A program made the translations under genes and the position numbers. Below the pieces are notes generated by a model. It saw only the letters and a list, made by a program, of their open reading frames with translations, was not told where the DNA came from and did not search any database. From Gymnogyps californianus (lineage: Eukaryota > Chordata > Aves > Accipitriformes > Cathartidae), in assembly GCF_018139145.2 (NCBI RefSeq), contig NC_059471.1:85768520-85832519 (forward strand): a DNA stretch of 64,000 nucleotides, given 5' to 3'. The stretch's first letter is position 1. Each line of letters opens with the position of its first letter. Shown piece by piece: positions 1-12,200 of the stretch.

Positions 1-3000
1 CTCAGGTTCTGAAACCCAAATTTCTGAGCACTTGCTGCAGTGTAACCTTCAGTGACTCCTATCCAGAAAAAGAGCCGCATGTGCCACTCTGGCTTAGCTT
101 GGTGCATGTCTATTGGCATGGTTGGAATGACATTTTATTTTGCTTCAGTGGATGGGCTGTGTATTCAGTGCGTGTCCATCACAAAATTGCCTTTTTGCTG
201 AACTGAGAGAAATGTAGCAATTTCTTGGAGTTATATCTAAAAATGGGACAGATCACCGGCTTGTAGAAATTGAATTACTGCCTGCTTTTTAGTGAACATG
301 ACAGATTCTCTCTTAAGGGTAAATCAGCAGTATAGTATCCAGAATGCTAACACAGCATTGTGTCCCAAATTCTCATCCAGCTACCCTGTATCTCCGAAGC
401 CTTTTTCAATACCTTGGTAAAAGCCCAGCTTTCCATTTCATCAGCCAACATTTGGGGGAATTTTGTAATGGCAAATGATTCTTCACCAGACATTGCTACA
501 CTGCATAGTAAATAGCTCACAGAAATTACTCTGATGTTTTAAATGCTTAGTTTTCAACCTTCTTTCCCATGGAAGGCCTTCATGGCCTTTGCCTGGTATT
601 TTTCTATACCTTTGCCCAGGAAGGCAGGGTTTGGCATGGAGCGGGAGTTGGCTTGAACCAACATACCTGGGGGGTGGGCGGGGAGGGATTTCTTCCTTTG
701 GAGCGGCTCAGTTAGGAGCAATGAAGAGCCCTGGCCTGGAGGAGGCACTGGTTCTTCCCACAGTGGCTAGTTCCCCTTGTTCATGATTCTTTAGTCAGAC
801 AAGAAGGGCAGAAAGTGAATTTGTTGGGCCTGAGTGGAGACCCTGCTTGCTGGAGTCTTCAATAGGTGTGGCTGGTCTGGAGTCTGGACATGCAGGTTGG
901 TGGCCAGGATGGCTCTGTAGCCACCTGAGAAGCCATCAGGAAATAGGGTAGTAGTTTGAATGTTCGCTATGTCCATTTTAGGATGCAGATATTTGGGACT
1001 GAAGGTGATGATTATTCCCCTGGACTAGCTCTTTGGTGGCCAGATTTGGTCTTTTTAAGAGGTTTAACGATAGGATATATTTGTGCAAGTTTTCCTCCAA
1101 GCTTTGAGTGTATGTTTCAGGCTTCATTTACTGCTATCACCATAAAATTTCTGTCCCTATGTCTCTATCTTTTTTATTTCTTTGCTCAAGGAGGTGCTAG
1201 AAGTCCATGAATTTAGAGGTCAATGAAGGGAAGAGTGGGGATGATTGGGAGAAAAGCTTAAGTTGTTGGAAGTAGGGTGTGATAGTGATTCAGATCCCCA
1301 TTTCTTGGGGGATCTAGCCATTGTTTGCTATGGCTTGGGTGGAGTCCTGAGAGGTGTGATGGTTCTGTTTGGGGCTCCCATTGCCCAGTTGCTGGGCACA
1401 CGCTGACCTGCCCTTTAATGAAGATAGTCTCGCTGCAATAGGACTTAGATTGTAAGCTCTGTTTTGCTCTTGGTCCTAGTCTTCAGATCACAATTCAAGT
1501 CATGGCTGGCTGGTTTGAGATGGACTAATGAAGACTTGAGATTCTTCTAAGAGGGCAAGTGAGGAGATGGTACTCAGGAGAACAACAATTGTTGGGAGAG
1601 AAGACAAATTTGAGCTATTAGCAGTATCAGTGCTATATTTGATGCTGTCAAAGCGATTGATTGGCTCAAAATTAATGTAACAGCGCTTTTTTGGATTTCA
1701 TGATAGCTCCTTCAGAGGGAAGAAAAGCAGTCCATTGTGGGGAAAAAACCCTAAAATCCTTCTTTCCCGAAATAAATAGTGACTCAGAAGGTGGCAAACC
1801 CAGCTCAAGTGTAGGATACCCTTGTGTTGTGGGACCCTGAAAAATAGCCCCACAACTATAAAGAGTTGTGCAATATTAATATAATGTAACATAATAAATA
1901 CATAAAAACTGTAAATAGTCCCACAACAATAAATGTATTCTAACTCTTGAAATTGAAAATACGCTAGTTATGCATTTATATTTTCCTCGCTCTTATCCTC
2001 CTGTTTTTACTGCTGCTAGTAAAGCCAAAGGAAAAGAATAGTAGTTAAGCATTCATTTTATGCTGATGAATTTCTTCTTTGTTTTAAAACTCAAGTTAAA
2101 AGAAAAGGAGTATCAATGAAACAAAGCAACAAATGCAATAATTTAGATGTCAGACATGCTAGAGAGAAACGTATCCCTGTAGACAGGGGAGAGAGGGGTC
2201 AGTGTGATCATATACGAAATCTTTAGCTAAAAACAAAGCTCAGTCTCTCTAAGAGCATCAGTGACTTTCTTGTTACTTAGAAATTAACCCATTTTGTATC
2301 TCAGGGGAATTGTATTCATTTGAACTTGTTGATTAGGAAGTGTATTGCATTAGTGAATGATACCATTTAGTGAAGAGCTGAGCAAGTGCCAGGAGAAAAA
2401 CCCAAAAGGCCACACTGCAAAATGTACTTTGTTCATTTATTTAATGAAACGAAATCTTTTATTTAGAATGTTTCAGTAGAAATGCAGCAGAAAATTGGAT
2501 GTTCTATTTAAATGAAATCTGATAATGAAGCAATTTGCTATGGCACTGTCTCTCTAAATTTGGTGGTGATGACACTGAGGGATAAAGTGATCAGTGGGGT
2601 GGTAGGGCACCTTTTCAAATCAATAGAGGGCTAGGAAGGCTGAGGTTTGGGGTTTTTTTAGCAGTAGTATCAGATGTAATTTGAAGTCCTCAAAAATTCT
2701 GCAGTTCCAATTTTCAAATCACAAGAATGAAGAGTAACATGCCTCCCTTGTCCCTAGTAGTAAGGCTTTAAATAGCTATGCTTCAGATTAAGAAATCACT
2801 GGTGCACATTAACTTTCAGCTAACATGTAAGGAGTAAACTGTATTAATTACTGAGTTTATCTGTCTTGAATGCAAGCTGATAGTTATCAGATGTGAAAAA
2901 GAAACCTAGTATGGTTCATCAGGTCCAGTTTGTGTAGGACGTGCTGTACAGTAATTTGTTATGAGCTGTATGTACTTTAGATTCTGTGTTGTCAAACACT

Positions 3001-3045
3001 TTTTTTTTTTTTTCCCTCCCTCCCTCCCAATCCTCTCCCTGGTAG
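1..3045. other. upstream flank of PPEF1, no gene recognised
   Basis: Only short random ORFs on either strand. In human this side holds RS1, running the other way, but I see no RS1 exon here. The flank must hold or lie downstream of an untranslated PPEF1 first exon, which I cannot place. A T13/(CCCT)n tract at about 3001-3030 forms the acceptor of the first coding exon. Confidence 0.6.
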
Positions 3046-3235
3046 GAGTACTGGGAAGAGCCCAGGAGCCCAGAGGGGTGTAATCCTCATCACTGAAGGA
3101 ACAACACAGGAAATGTGTGTAATGCTAACAGCTGAGAGAAACATGCTTCATATCAGCAGCAATTAAAACTGATGGGCAGCATCATTGGAACCATGGGGTG
3201 CAGCAGTTCTGTAGCTGACAGAAAGTCAGAGAAAG
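3046..3235 (+). CDS. PPEF1: PPEF1 coding exon 1 with part of the 5' UTR
   Basis: Coding part is 3193-3235 (43 nt), giving [14 protein letters not shown] plus one base; donor AAAG|gtgagt. Gly2 and Ser6 fit N-myristoylation, and Cys3 could be palmitoylated, so membrane anchoring is likely (inference). Upstream, a long T/C tract (about 3001-3040) ending in ggtag at 3045 is a strong acceptor, so 3046-3192 is probably 5' UTR in the same exon and an untranslated exon should lie upstream. An in-frame ATG at 3172 would add seven residues (MGSIIGT) but has a weaker context. Confidence 0.85.
3113..3166 (+). promoter_or_regulatory. upstream ORF in the PPEF1 5' UTR
   Basis: A short ORF of 17 codons plus stop (MCVMLTAERNMLHISSN) ends 26 nt before the PPEF1 start codon, in a different frame. 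If 3046-3192 is in the mRNA, this ORF could lower PPEF1 translation. That role is inference; only the ORF is seen. Confidence 0.4.
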
Positions 3236-6200
3236 GTGAGTGCTGCCTTTGTCTTCAGGGTCAGTGGTTGTTGTCTCTAACACCAGAAGAGGATTGCAAG
3301 GTAACGTTTCCCCCCAGTCCTGTTGTCAAAATACTTGTTCAGAGAAAATTATTTTCTAATTATCTTCTTTTTAAAAGAGTGCATAGCTTTTAGATGCTGT
3401 CTGAGGTCAGAAGGCAACTGTAGACCACCTCTAACATCTACAGATTAGGTTGGAAAAGATTCACAGCATCTGGGACAGAAGCTAAATTTCAGATGTGTCT
3501 GTTCTCGCTCTGTCACTGGCAAAGTGTATGGGGTAAGGTATTGAGGGGGACCTTTTATGGCCTTTCACAACACAGGATTCCTGGGCAAAGTGCCCCAATT
3601 TCCCTGCTGCTGGGTGATCCTGATTATGAAACAAGTGTAATAAAGCAGAGCTATTACAATGACTCTCAGAATCAATTTTCTGCCATACCAAGTGCCTGGC
3701 CTGAAATTCTCGCTGACAGTCACTGAGGCTGTCAGTTGAAAGTCTCCACAGTACCTGGTTAAATGTTCAATTAAAAAACTAATGCATCGTCCCCCTGCTT
3801 TTAATTATACCACACCCTGGTATGAACACACCAGGCTTTGCACAGGCAGGTGGGTTCTAGGATTGGCTCAGCCCCTTTGTGTTCTCTTTCAAAGTTTGTC
3901 ATTAAAGCACAATTTACAGGTCTGCCGAGAGCCATGTTACGTGGCGCTGTGCATCGTCTTAGGAGATTACTATGCTGAACAACCACGGCTGGAAAAGGAA
4001 GGCTCTTTTTGGCTACCAAGACAGGACACAAGTCACAGGAAACTGGTGACTAAGAAGCAGGAGCACTTAGTCATGGCTGCAGGGATCCAAGCTGACTGGT
4101 TTAAGGGTAGCCCTCAGCTTTGTGTACACTACTTGGCTGTCACAGCAGCATCAGTGCTGTATCACAGCCGTGGAAGTAGAATGGAAACATCTGGAGTCCT
4201 AGACCTACCTGTAACTGGGAAGCAGTCCTTCCTCTATGGGTTTGCATACTATGCATATATGTGCCTTGCAAGGCCTCCGAGACGAGTTAGTTGAGAATAT
4301 TTCTCAGGGTACAAAAGCTTGGAGCAGACATGAGAAGCTGTACTCTTTCCTGGTCTACAGTCATCAATACACATTGGTGTGGAGCCAGGCTTCACTACCC
4401 CAAAGCTAGCTTATGATTTTGTGTGCTTGTTTGACAATGTTTTGTCCTCTCCAGTTGCTGGATGGTATTCTTTCTCCACTTCAGCAGTAGTCAAATGATG
4501 CTGATCCGTCATTCTATCTGTAGCCTGAGGCTGTACATCTCTCTAATGCATTAATAACATGAATTTAACAGGTACTTGCTGGTGTAGAGACCTTCTGCAA
4601 CTGATAACAATTTCTTTTACAGATGCAGTTTAACCTAGTGTGAAAATCATGTTCTGATTCAGTCCTGAGAATAACAGCGCTGTAATAAGTACAATTAAAA
4701 AAAAAAAAAAAAAGACAGGAAATATTCTGTTAGATTTGCAACATTAACCATAGTGGTCAATATATATCTGTCTTATGTGATACCAGTGGAACTGTGCCAT
4801 GTTAAGTGCTCAGGACCATTAAGCAACCCAGGGGGGCTTTAATGGGAAGTTTAATGGTTCTAATGCTGGAAATCAGTTTCTGTGCTGGTGGCTGTGCTTT
4901 GGCCCTTAGGTACTCTTCTAAACAGAAAAGTTGATGACAGCCTTGCTGTGATGTGTCAGGCTTTCAGGTCTGTGGTGGTGGGGAATTCCAGAAAGGACAG
5001 AAAATAAGAGACATCTCAGAGTTTATGTAGGGTACGAAGGATGCTCTTAGTCATATAAGGATTACATTTCTTTCAGGCAGGAGGATTTTTCTAGGATGGA
5101 TGCGATATCTGTAGGATGGGAGTCTTTACTGATTTTGGCCTTGTCTGGACTAGAAAACTTTACCGCTTTAACTATACTGTATACTTATTAATGGTAAAAT
5201 AAGCAAAGAACATGCTATTATGGCACCTGTAAGCATTTTTATTAAAAAGCTTCCTTAATGTTATACATTTATTAATAGAATCACTTCTCCATGGAGGTTT
5301 TTCTTTACCTGCATAACTGTCAGTTTAAGAAAAAAATCATTCTCACTCAGGGATACCACTCATCCTAGTCTCAATAATTCCTAGTATTTGTGATCAGCTA
5401 AAATAATTGACTCGTGTAAACTGTTGTCCCTCTATTACAGAGCTTTTCTTTGCTGTTTGCAGGGAGAAAAAGCATTAGTATGAATTGTTGGTTGTTATTT
5501 CTTGGTTTTTTTTGTTTTTCAGTATCAACTGTTCCTTTTGGCAACTGTAATAAAATAGAAGCATATTCATGTTAAGACAGTAGTCTTGGTTTTAGTTTCC
5601 TCTTTTTTTCTTTTTCATGAATTTGCAGTGCAACGCAGTGGTGATTGTGTCAAACTCTGGAATTCAGGAGAATGTCTCAGTTTTGTTCCTGTGCTTCTCC
5701 TGATCATCTGTTCATCTGCTCAGAAATAAGCTCTAGTTCTTGGGAGTGTCAGGAGCTAAGATCGGTGTATTCCTTTGGTCCTTGTACCTTTGATAGAGTT
5801 GCCCTGCAGCTGCTTTGACTGGTTCCCCCAAGATCAGAAGCATAAAGACTTTTTTCTGTGTCCTATGCTGAGCTATTCAGGGTTGAGTTCCTTAGGAAAC
5901 TCCTTGAAGTGAGGTGTTAGCTGCAGGGCTGGAGGCAAAGGCTTGACATTTCTGGCCCTGTCTACTTATTTACTGGTGTCCTGTTGAGAGTACAGGGAAA
6001 AAGAGGTAGGGAAAAAGAGGTAAGGAACCAGTCAAGAAAGAATTATGTTCACCTTTAAGTGAGTAAATGAGACATTTCTTGAGAGCAGGCTCCTACCTTA
6101 CTCTATTTTTTGTTGCCAGGCGAGAATATGGTGGTGGTGATGTGGTTGCACTGGGACAGGTGTAGAATCCAATACCCCTGTACTCTGTCTTCCTCTCGCT

Positions 6201-9200
6201 GTTATGCAGTGATGCATGTAATGCCTCTTGACTGCCCCTGTTAGTGCTCTGTAGGGCTAAGCATGTTAATGCAGAGTCCCCTTCTGACCATAATTTAAGC
6301 AAATGACTAGATTTGAATTTGCCATTATTTCAGCTGCTCGATCTTCAAGGCAGTAGCCGCATTTTGTTCTGATTTTGTATAGTAAATGGTGTCCTCCTCT
6401 GGATGATAAATCCGTACTTACATATGCCCTAAGTATCTAAAACGTGCATTTATTCCTCTCTAGCTGATCTTAAAAAAACAGTTAAGAAGTGACCGAGGAA
6501 TGCTTTTCTCAAAGTTAGTTGATCTTTCTGGATAAGCACCCTTAATGCACTAGAGAGTCACAGCTCTGTGGAACAGCAGAAGTTACTGCTAAGCTCATCT
6601 GTTCCTCCTCTCCCAAGCTCATGGTTATTTCAGGTTGAACACAGCTCCTCCAGCCTTCTGCTTTCACTCTTCCCTCCAGGTCTGTTGGAGCTGCAGTGAT
6701 CACCTGTAATGCTGAGGGCACGGCTGCCCGCTTTTCCTCGTCTTCCTCCTGGCAGTGCTACTGCCACCCATGCTTCATGCCCTGGCTCCTTAGAGCTGCT
6801 GCTCTTTGGGCACCAGGAGTAGCACGGCGAATTGTCAGCATGGTGGGGAGGGATCAAGTGAGCATCAGCTCTGGGAGCTCCTGTCCTCCTGCACAGCTCT
6901 CATGGGTGGCCACTGTTCACACAGCACTAACTGCTTGACATAGGTGTGAGGAGCTCTCCCCACAGGACAGTGCCCACCCCGGGACCTCTTTGTGCCACCG
7001 GATGTTGTTCTGCTTGATGAACTTTTATCTGAGCAGCTAAGGGAATGTGATCTGTTTGTGGCATGACTGGGGCCTGTAGGCAGCAGGCCCTTCACTCCAC
7101 GCTGCAGTCTTGGTGATTGTCCTTCAGTAAAGTTTCCAGCAGTTTTCCAGACTGGGACAATAGTAGACACAACTTCTTAAAGTGCTGAGTGGGATGCATG
7201 TTCAGCACGTAGTCCAAAATGGTCTTGACATGTCCCATTGAATTCTTGGGGTGAGTGTTCCTTTGTTCACCAAGCTAGCCAAAGATATACCTGCGTGCCT
7301 TTTGGCATGCCTATTTAAGCAACATGTTCTGCCCTTCAATACCATTTATTAACATTTTATCGTAAGGTTTGAATTTTGCTGGCTTGCTGATACAGCTGTG
7401 CAGGCAAAATCTTTCTGTTAAAAGAGGCTGTTACAAACTCTGTCATTATGTGATGCTCATGTTGCAGCTTGCAAAGTCTGAAGGTTTTTACTGCAGCTTG
7501 GTAAAGAAATACATTTTGTTGGTAGGCTGAACTGCTCTTCTTTCTTTCCTCCCCTTCCCAGAACCCACATACTGCCCATCAGCTGAACATGGCTGACTTC
7601 TTACATGGGTACAGTCTTCAGGACAATGAAACGGGGAAGGTTTCTAACAATATAGGTCTGAGCAAGTCAGCTAGTTTGGGATCTATCCCTGAAGACAGAA
7701 ACAGTAAATTCATCATGTATTCATTATCAGAAAACACTTTTTCAGTCTCACTTTTACAGGGTTTCATTGTAATTTTGACTGTGCACAATGGACTGAATTT
7801 GTCATCTGTCTGCAAAATTCTGCAAAGGTAGCATGTGTGTTTTCATTGTAGATTACACTGCATCCATGTGTACTCCGTTGCTTTCTGTTTTGACAGTCAT
7901 TAGAGCTGCTATCCTCATCCAGAATTGGTACCGCTTTACAATGGCCCGGCTAGAAATGAGGCGCCGCTATTCTCTGAGTATCTTTCAGTCTATTGAATAT
8001 GCTGATGAGCAAGATCAACTACAGGTTTGTAATCTTCAGTTCTTCCTGTACAAGCAGTTATGTTATCCCCAGAGCACTGAAGTTGGACAAACAAAATGGC
8101 TATGTGGTTATTTCTCCCTACAAAGCTGTGTCCTGTATAATAAAATCACTTCCCTGCCTCACACATGAACTAAGTTGTGTGTATACATATATGTGTGTGT
8201 ATATATATGTATATATGTGCATATATATATATATATAAAACTACGTAAGCAGCAGGACACCATTCTGCCCGTACAACCATATCTAGGTTAGAGGTTCCTG
8301 TAGAACAGCTCTGTTAGCCAGGGATTGCAGGTCATCCCACTATGGGTGATCTTAACTGTGTCTGTGAGGCAAGATATGTGCAACAGAGACATCAGCGTCT
8401 CAGCATGTCAGCCCAGGCTTCCTTTAGGGTCAGTACAGGGAATTAGGAACTTCTAGGGCTTTGTGTTCAACCTAGCATCAGTATCTAAAGTCAGTTCAGT
8501 GCATTGTAGCAGTATCTTTCTAGTGACTACAAAGGAAGTCTAGGCGAATAGTCTGGATGATGGGCAAGATGAATTACACCCAGAAATGTCAGCAGCATTG
8601 ATACAGCCCTGGAACTTTTAATGTATTCATATAGTGTCAATCTGCTAATTCATAGCAAAGAAGGAAAGGAGTAGGACACAAGTTATGTCATTATTGCAGG
8701 CTGATGCTATGGGAACATACAGTAGTGTCTTAGATCCCCCTTAATGGGAAATTGCTAGTAATTGAGTAAGGAAAGAGAATGTTAATGCTTGTTGGATCCC
8801 CTAAACTGATCAGTGTGTGTTTGTTCCTTTCTTTTCCATACTCAGCTATCCAACTTTTTTACGTTCATGCTGGATCACTGTACTCATCCTGATTCAGGTA
8901 AGGATAAAAATCAAAGTAATATGGAGATTCTGTTTGAAAAACCTGATGTGAGGAAAGTGAATTTTCAATGTGATGTTTGCAGCCTATGGCACATGCTGGG
9001 GCTGAGGTTTGATTTCCCAAATACTGTAATAAGAATTATATCCTGTAAGTGTTGACTCTGCTCAGTATCTACTCAGTGAGTCAAGATGTAAGACACAACA
9101 GATACCTGTTGTCCTTATGAGAATACTCAAAGGTGCTCAGAGTGCTTTCTTATATGTTACTGCCCTTAAGCTGTTCTCATGGTAGTCTTACTGACTTCAA

Positions 9201-12200
9201 TTTTCACAGCTTTCTATGCATGTTTTCTTAAACTGAGATGTGATTATGCAGAAGGACTGTGTCTAGTTGGTTTAGGGCAGGTGTAATCAAAGAGGTTGCC
9301 TTCAAAGAGGTTGCTCTTCTTCTTTTTCTCCCCCCCTCCCCCCCCGAAGCAGTTCTGGACCACTTTTTAATTTAATTTGTTCTAGATTTCACTGCAAAAT
9401 GTGTATTAGTATGTGAATGATTAAAAATGAAATAAATTTAAACTGCTGGAGATAAATCTTTAGAAACCATCTCAATTAAAGCTCAGTTATTCAAAGAATA
9501 ACCTTTAATTTTTGAAATATTTTGGGACCCTTGGACAGAACTTACTTTTGAGGTCAAGCTCAACAGAAGGACAGACTGAAAGTGATTCCTAAGTCCAGAA
9601 AACAAACATGACTTCCCTGAACAAATTGAGAATAGATCTAATCCCAGTGGAATTAAAAAGGAGGCTGTTCCCTTCTTACTGAATTACAAGAGAATGTCCT
9701 TTCTCTTTCATCTGGTCCAGCCACAGGTTATTCCAATTAAAATTTGCACAAGACACTTTGATAGCAGGATAAAACCACCATCAAAACCGTTAAGTGGTTC
9801 AGTGTTCTAATGACAACCATTAGAAATGGCAATTTTTCTCTCTTAAATACTTCAGAGTGCCTAATGCTCTCTGTTGAGAGAAGAATTATGTTTGAGCCTT
9901 GCTCCAAAGCCAAATGATACAGTAGTCCTTCCTTTGATTTTTTTCCATTACCACTGCAGTCTGCAAAAAAATCTGCTTTAGTCATTTAACTTCTTGTGAA
10001 GGAATTGGCAAACTTAAGGAAAATCAGCCACTGCTCACTTCATCTGCTTCTTCTACATGCTGATAGCGCACCTCAGTTCAGCTTTTCCACCTGAGTGGGA
10101 AAGAAAATAGTAGTGCTAGGTCTGAGATTTGGAAAAAAAGTGTTAATCTCTATTTTCATTATAATATTAAAAGGGAGTTTTACAGCTGCTTGTTGTAGAT
10201 ATGATTTATCCACCTTTATTAACTGTGTTTATTGACAGAAGGAACAAAGGTGAGGTGCCTCAGGTGACTTGCTAGGGCTCAGGACATGGCTGGTACAGAG
10301 CACACTACTACATGCATAGGCTGTTCATGGCCTTAGGCAGATGGAGATCCAGGCCCCACCTGTGCACAGGGAGGGATGGGGGGTACTGTGAGCTGCCCCT
10401 TGTCACCCCTGTGCGGGTGACCTGTTTCTTGGTCTTGCAGATATTGGGAGTTGCAGACATGGTTAAGGCTGAAACACATGAAGAAGTGTATGGTTTATGG
10501 TAAAGCTCCCCTTTGTCTTGCTTGCTTAAAATTTTCATGTTAGAACTGAAGTTGTTAAGACTTGATAACTGCTCGAAAGGCTTTATTTTTGTCTTGGTTT
10601 GTTATTTCCCCCTTTCTAACACCCCATGCTACAGATACCAGAACCCAAAATGAAACAGAAAGATTCCATAAGGTACGTGTTTAATAGACGGCTAAGGCCG
10701 TCTATGCAAAGGAGCTGACTTAGGGTTTTTTTGGGAAATTGTATATCAAATTTGTGTTGTGTGGTTTGTGGTTATGTTTGTCCAGCTACTGGCTGTGTGC
10801 ATTCTTTACTTCAAGCTCTTGACTGCTTGCCCCTCTAAGTGACCTTTGCAGCACCTGTGCTACCCCCGCTGATTTAAGCAAAATCAGTGGTGAATAGAGT
10901 GATTCTTAATGAACTGCTTCCACTTCTGCTGAATCACAGTCTTAAGATGTAAGCCACGGTGAGTGTAAACATAACAAGCAGAGAGGCTTCAAATTGGCTT
11001 TGCCATTCCCAAGCATTTTTTAAAACCCACGATTCTCTGGCTTTTTTTTCATCAGTGTGTGCTCACTTAAATTAGAGTGATAGCATATGGTTCAAAAGAC
11101 CTCTCCAAGAAGATAGTATATAATATTCTTACCAGAGAATAGGTTGCCTGTTCTTCTCAGTATGTGATGAGAAAGCTACCTGATGATTTTGTGATCTGTT
11201 TTTCCTTACATTATAAACCACTCAGTCTTCACTATTCATCTTGTCGCTTTCCTCTTTTTAATCTGCTTTTTCAGAATATATTTTTCAAAGAAAGAAAGCA
11301 GCTACCATCTCATTAACACAGCAGTGCTTTTGATGTGATTGTTTATCTGTTGTACCCTGAAGCTTTTTTCATCGTCTCATCCTGCTTAAGATGTCAGTGC
11401 AGTTTAAGTTGTGATTGGAATATTATATAGCTGTGTGTCTTGTTCTTATTCTGCTTCTGATTAAAGGCTATTTTTCAAGGGTTTGTGGGAAGTAAGAATT
11501 AAAACCTTTTCCACCTTACACTTTTCTCCCTCCCTCCCCGAAAAAATCTGCATACCTACTTAGCCTTTCAATGGAAAGATATCTGGTCAGAGAAAGCTGG
11601 AAACTGTTTTTCCAGCAAAAGGTTTACTTACTCTTTTGTGGGCACATTGAGGGTGAGAAGGCTGCAAACATGTCCTGGGCAAAGTGGTGGGACTGGAAGT
11701 CCAAGGCACCCCTGACTGTGCCTCTCAAGGTCACCGGGGCAGGAGCCACACCTCCTGGAGCCCCCCTACAAAAAGGAACATAAAACAGTGCTGTTTTCTG
11801 CAGTTTCACTGCCCATGATGCCTCCCTTACAGCATTAACACCCTTCCAAGGCTTTTTGCATAGAGTGATTCTTGCAGTGGGGAGTAAGTCACAGCTGGTT
11901 GCAGCTTACAGCGCCTGGAATGGAGTGAAGGAATAAATGTTTGGAGCATTATAGAAATCTTCATCCTCTTAGTGGGCTCAAGGTCCATCTAGCTTTGACC
12001 TGATGGCTGGGGATCAGTATCTGGCAGATGTAAGAGCACTCCTCAGGAGTCAGAGGTGCTCTCAGGTACCCCAATGGTTAGTCTGAAGGCACACGGATGG
12101 TGGCAGAACAGAGAGCTTATTTCAGAGCCGCAGAAGTAGCTGATTCCTTGTTACCCTGATAGTGAGTACATCCTTGGCACTGGTGTCTTTGACTTGCCTT

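Noticed and set aside
1..3045. Search for RS1, the expected upstream neighbour
   Set aside because: No RS1-like exon could be read on the minus strand in this stretch.
3782..4294. 170-codon plus-strand ORF in PPEF1 intron 1
   Set aside because: No homology recognised and no fitting splice phase to PPEF1; likely chance.
10239..10249. 11-nt AG...GT bounded segment that would also fix the phase between PPEF1 exons 3 and 5
   Set aside because: Would add only four residues and leave the segment far too short compared with human PPEF1; the 38-nt exon at 10635 fits length and splice signals better.
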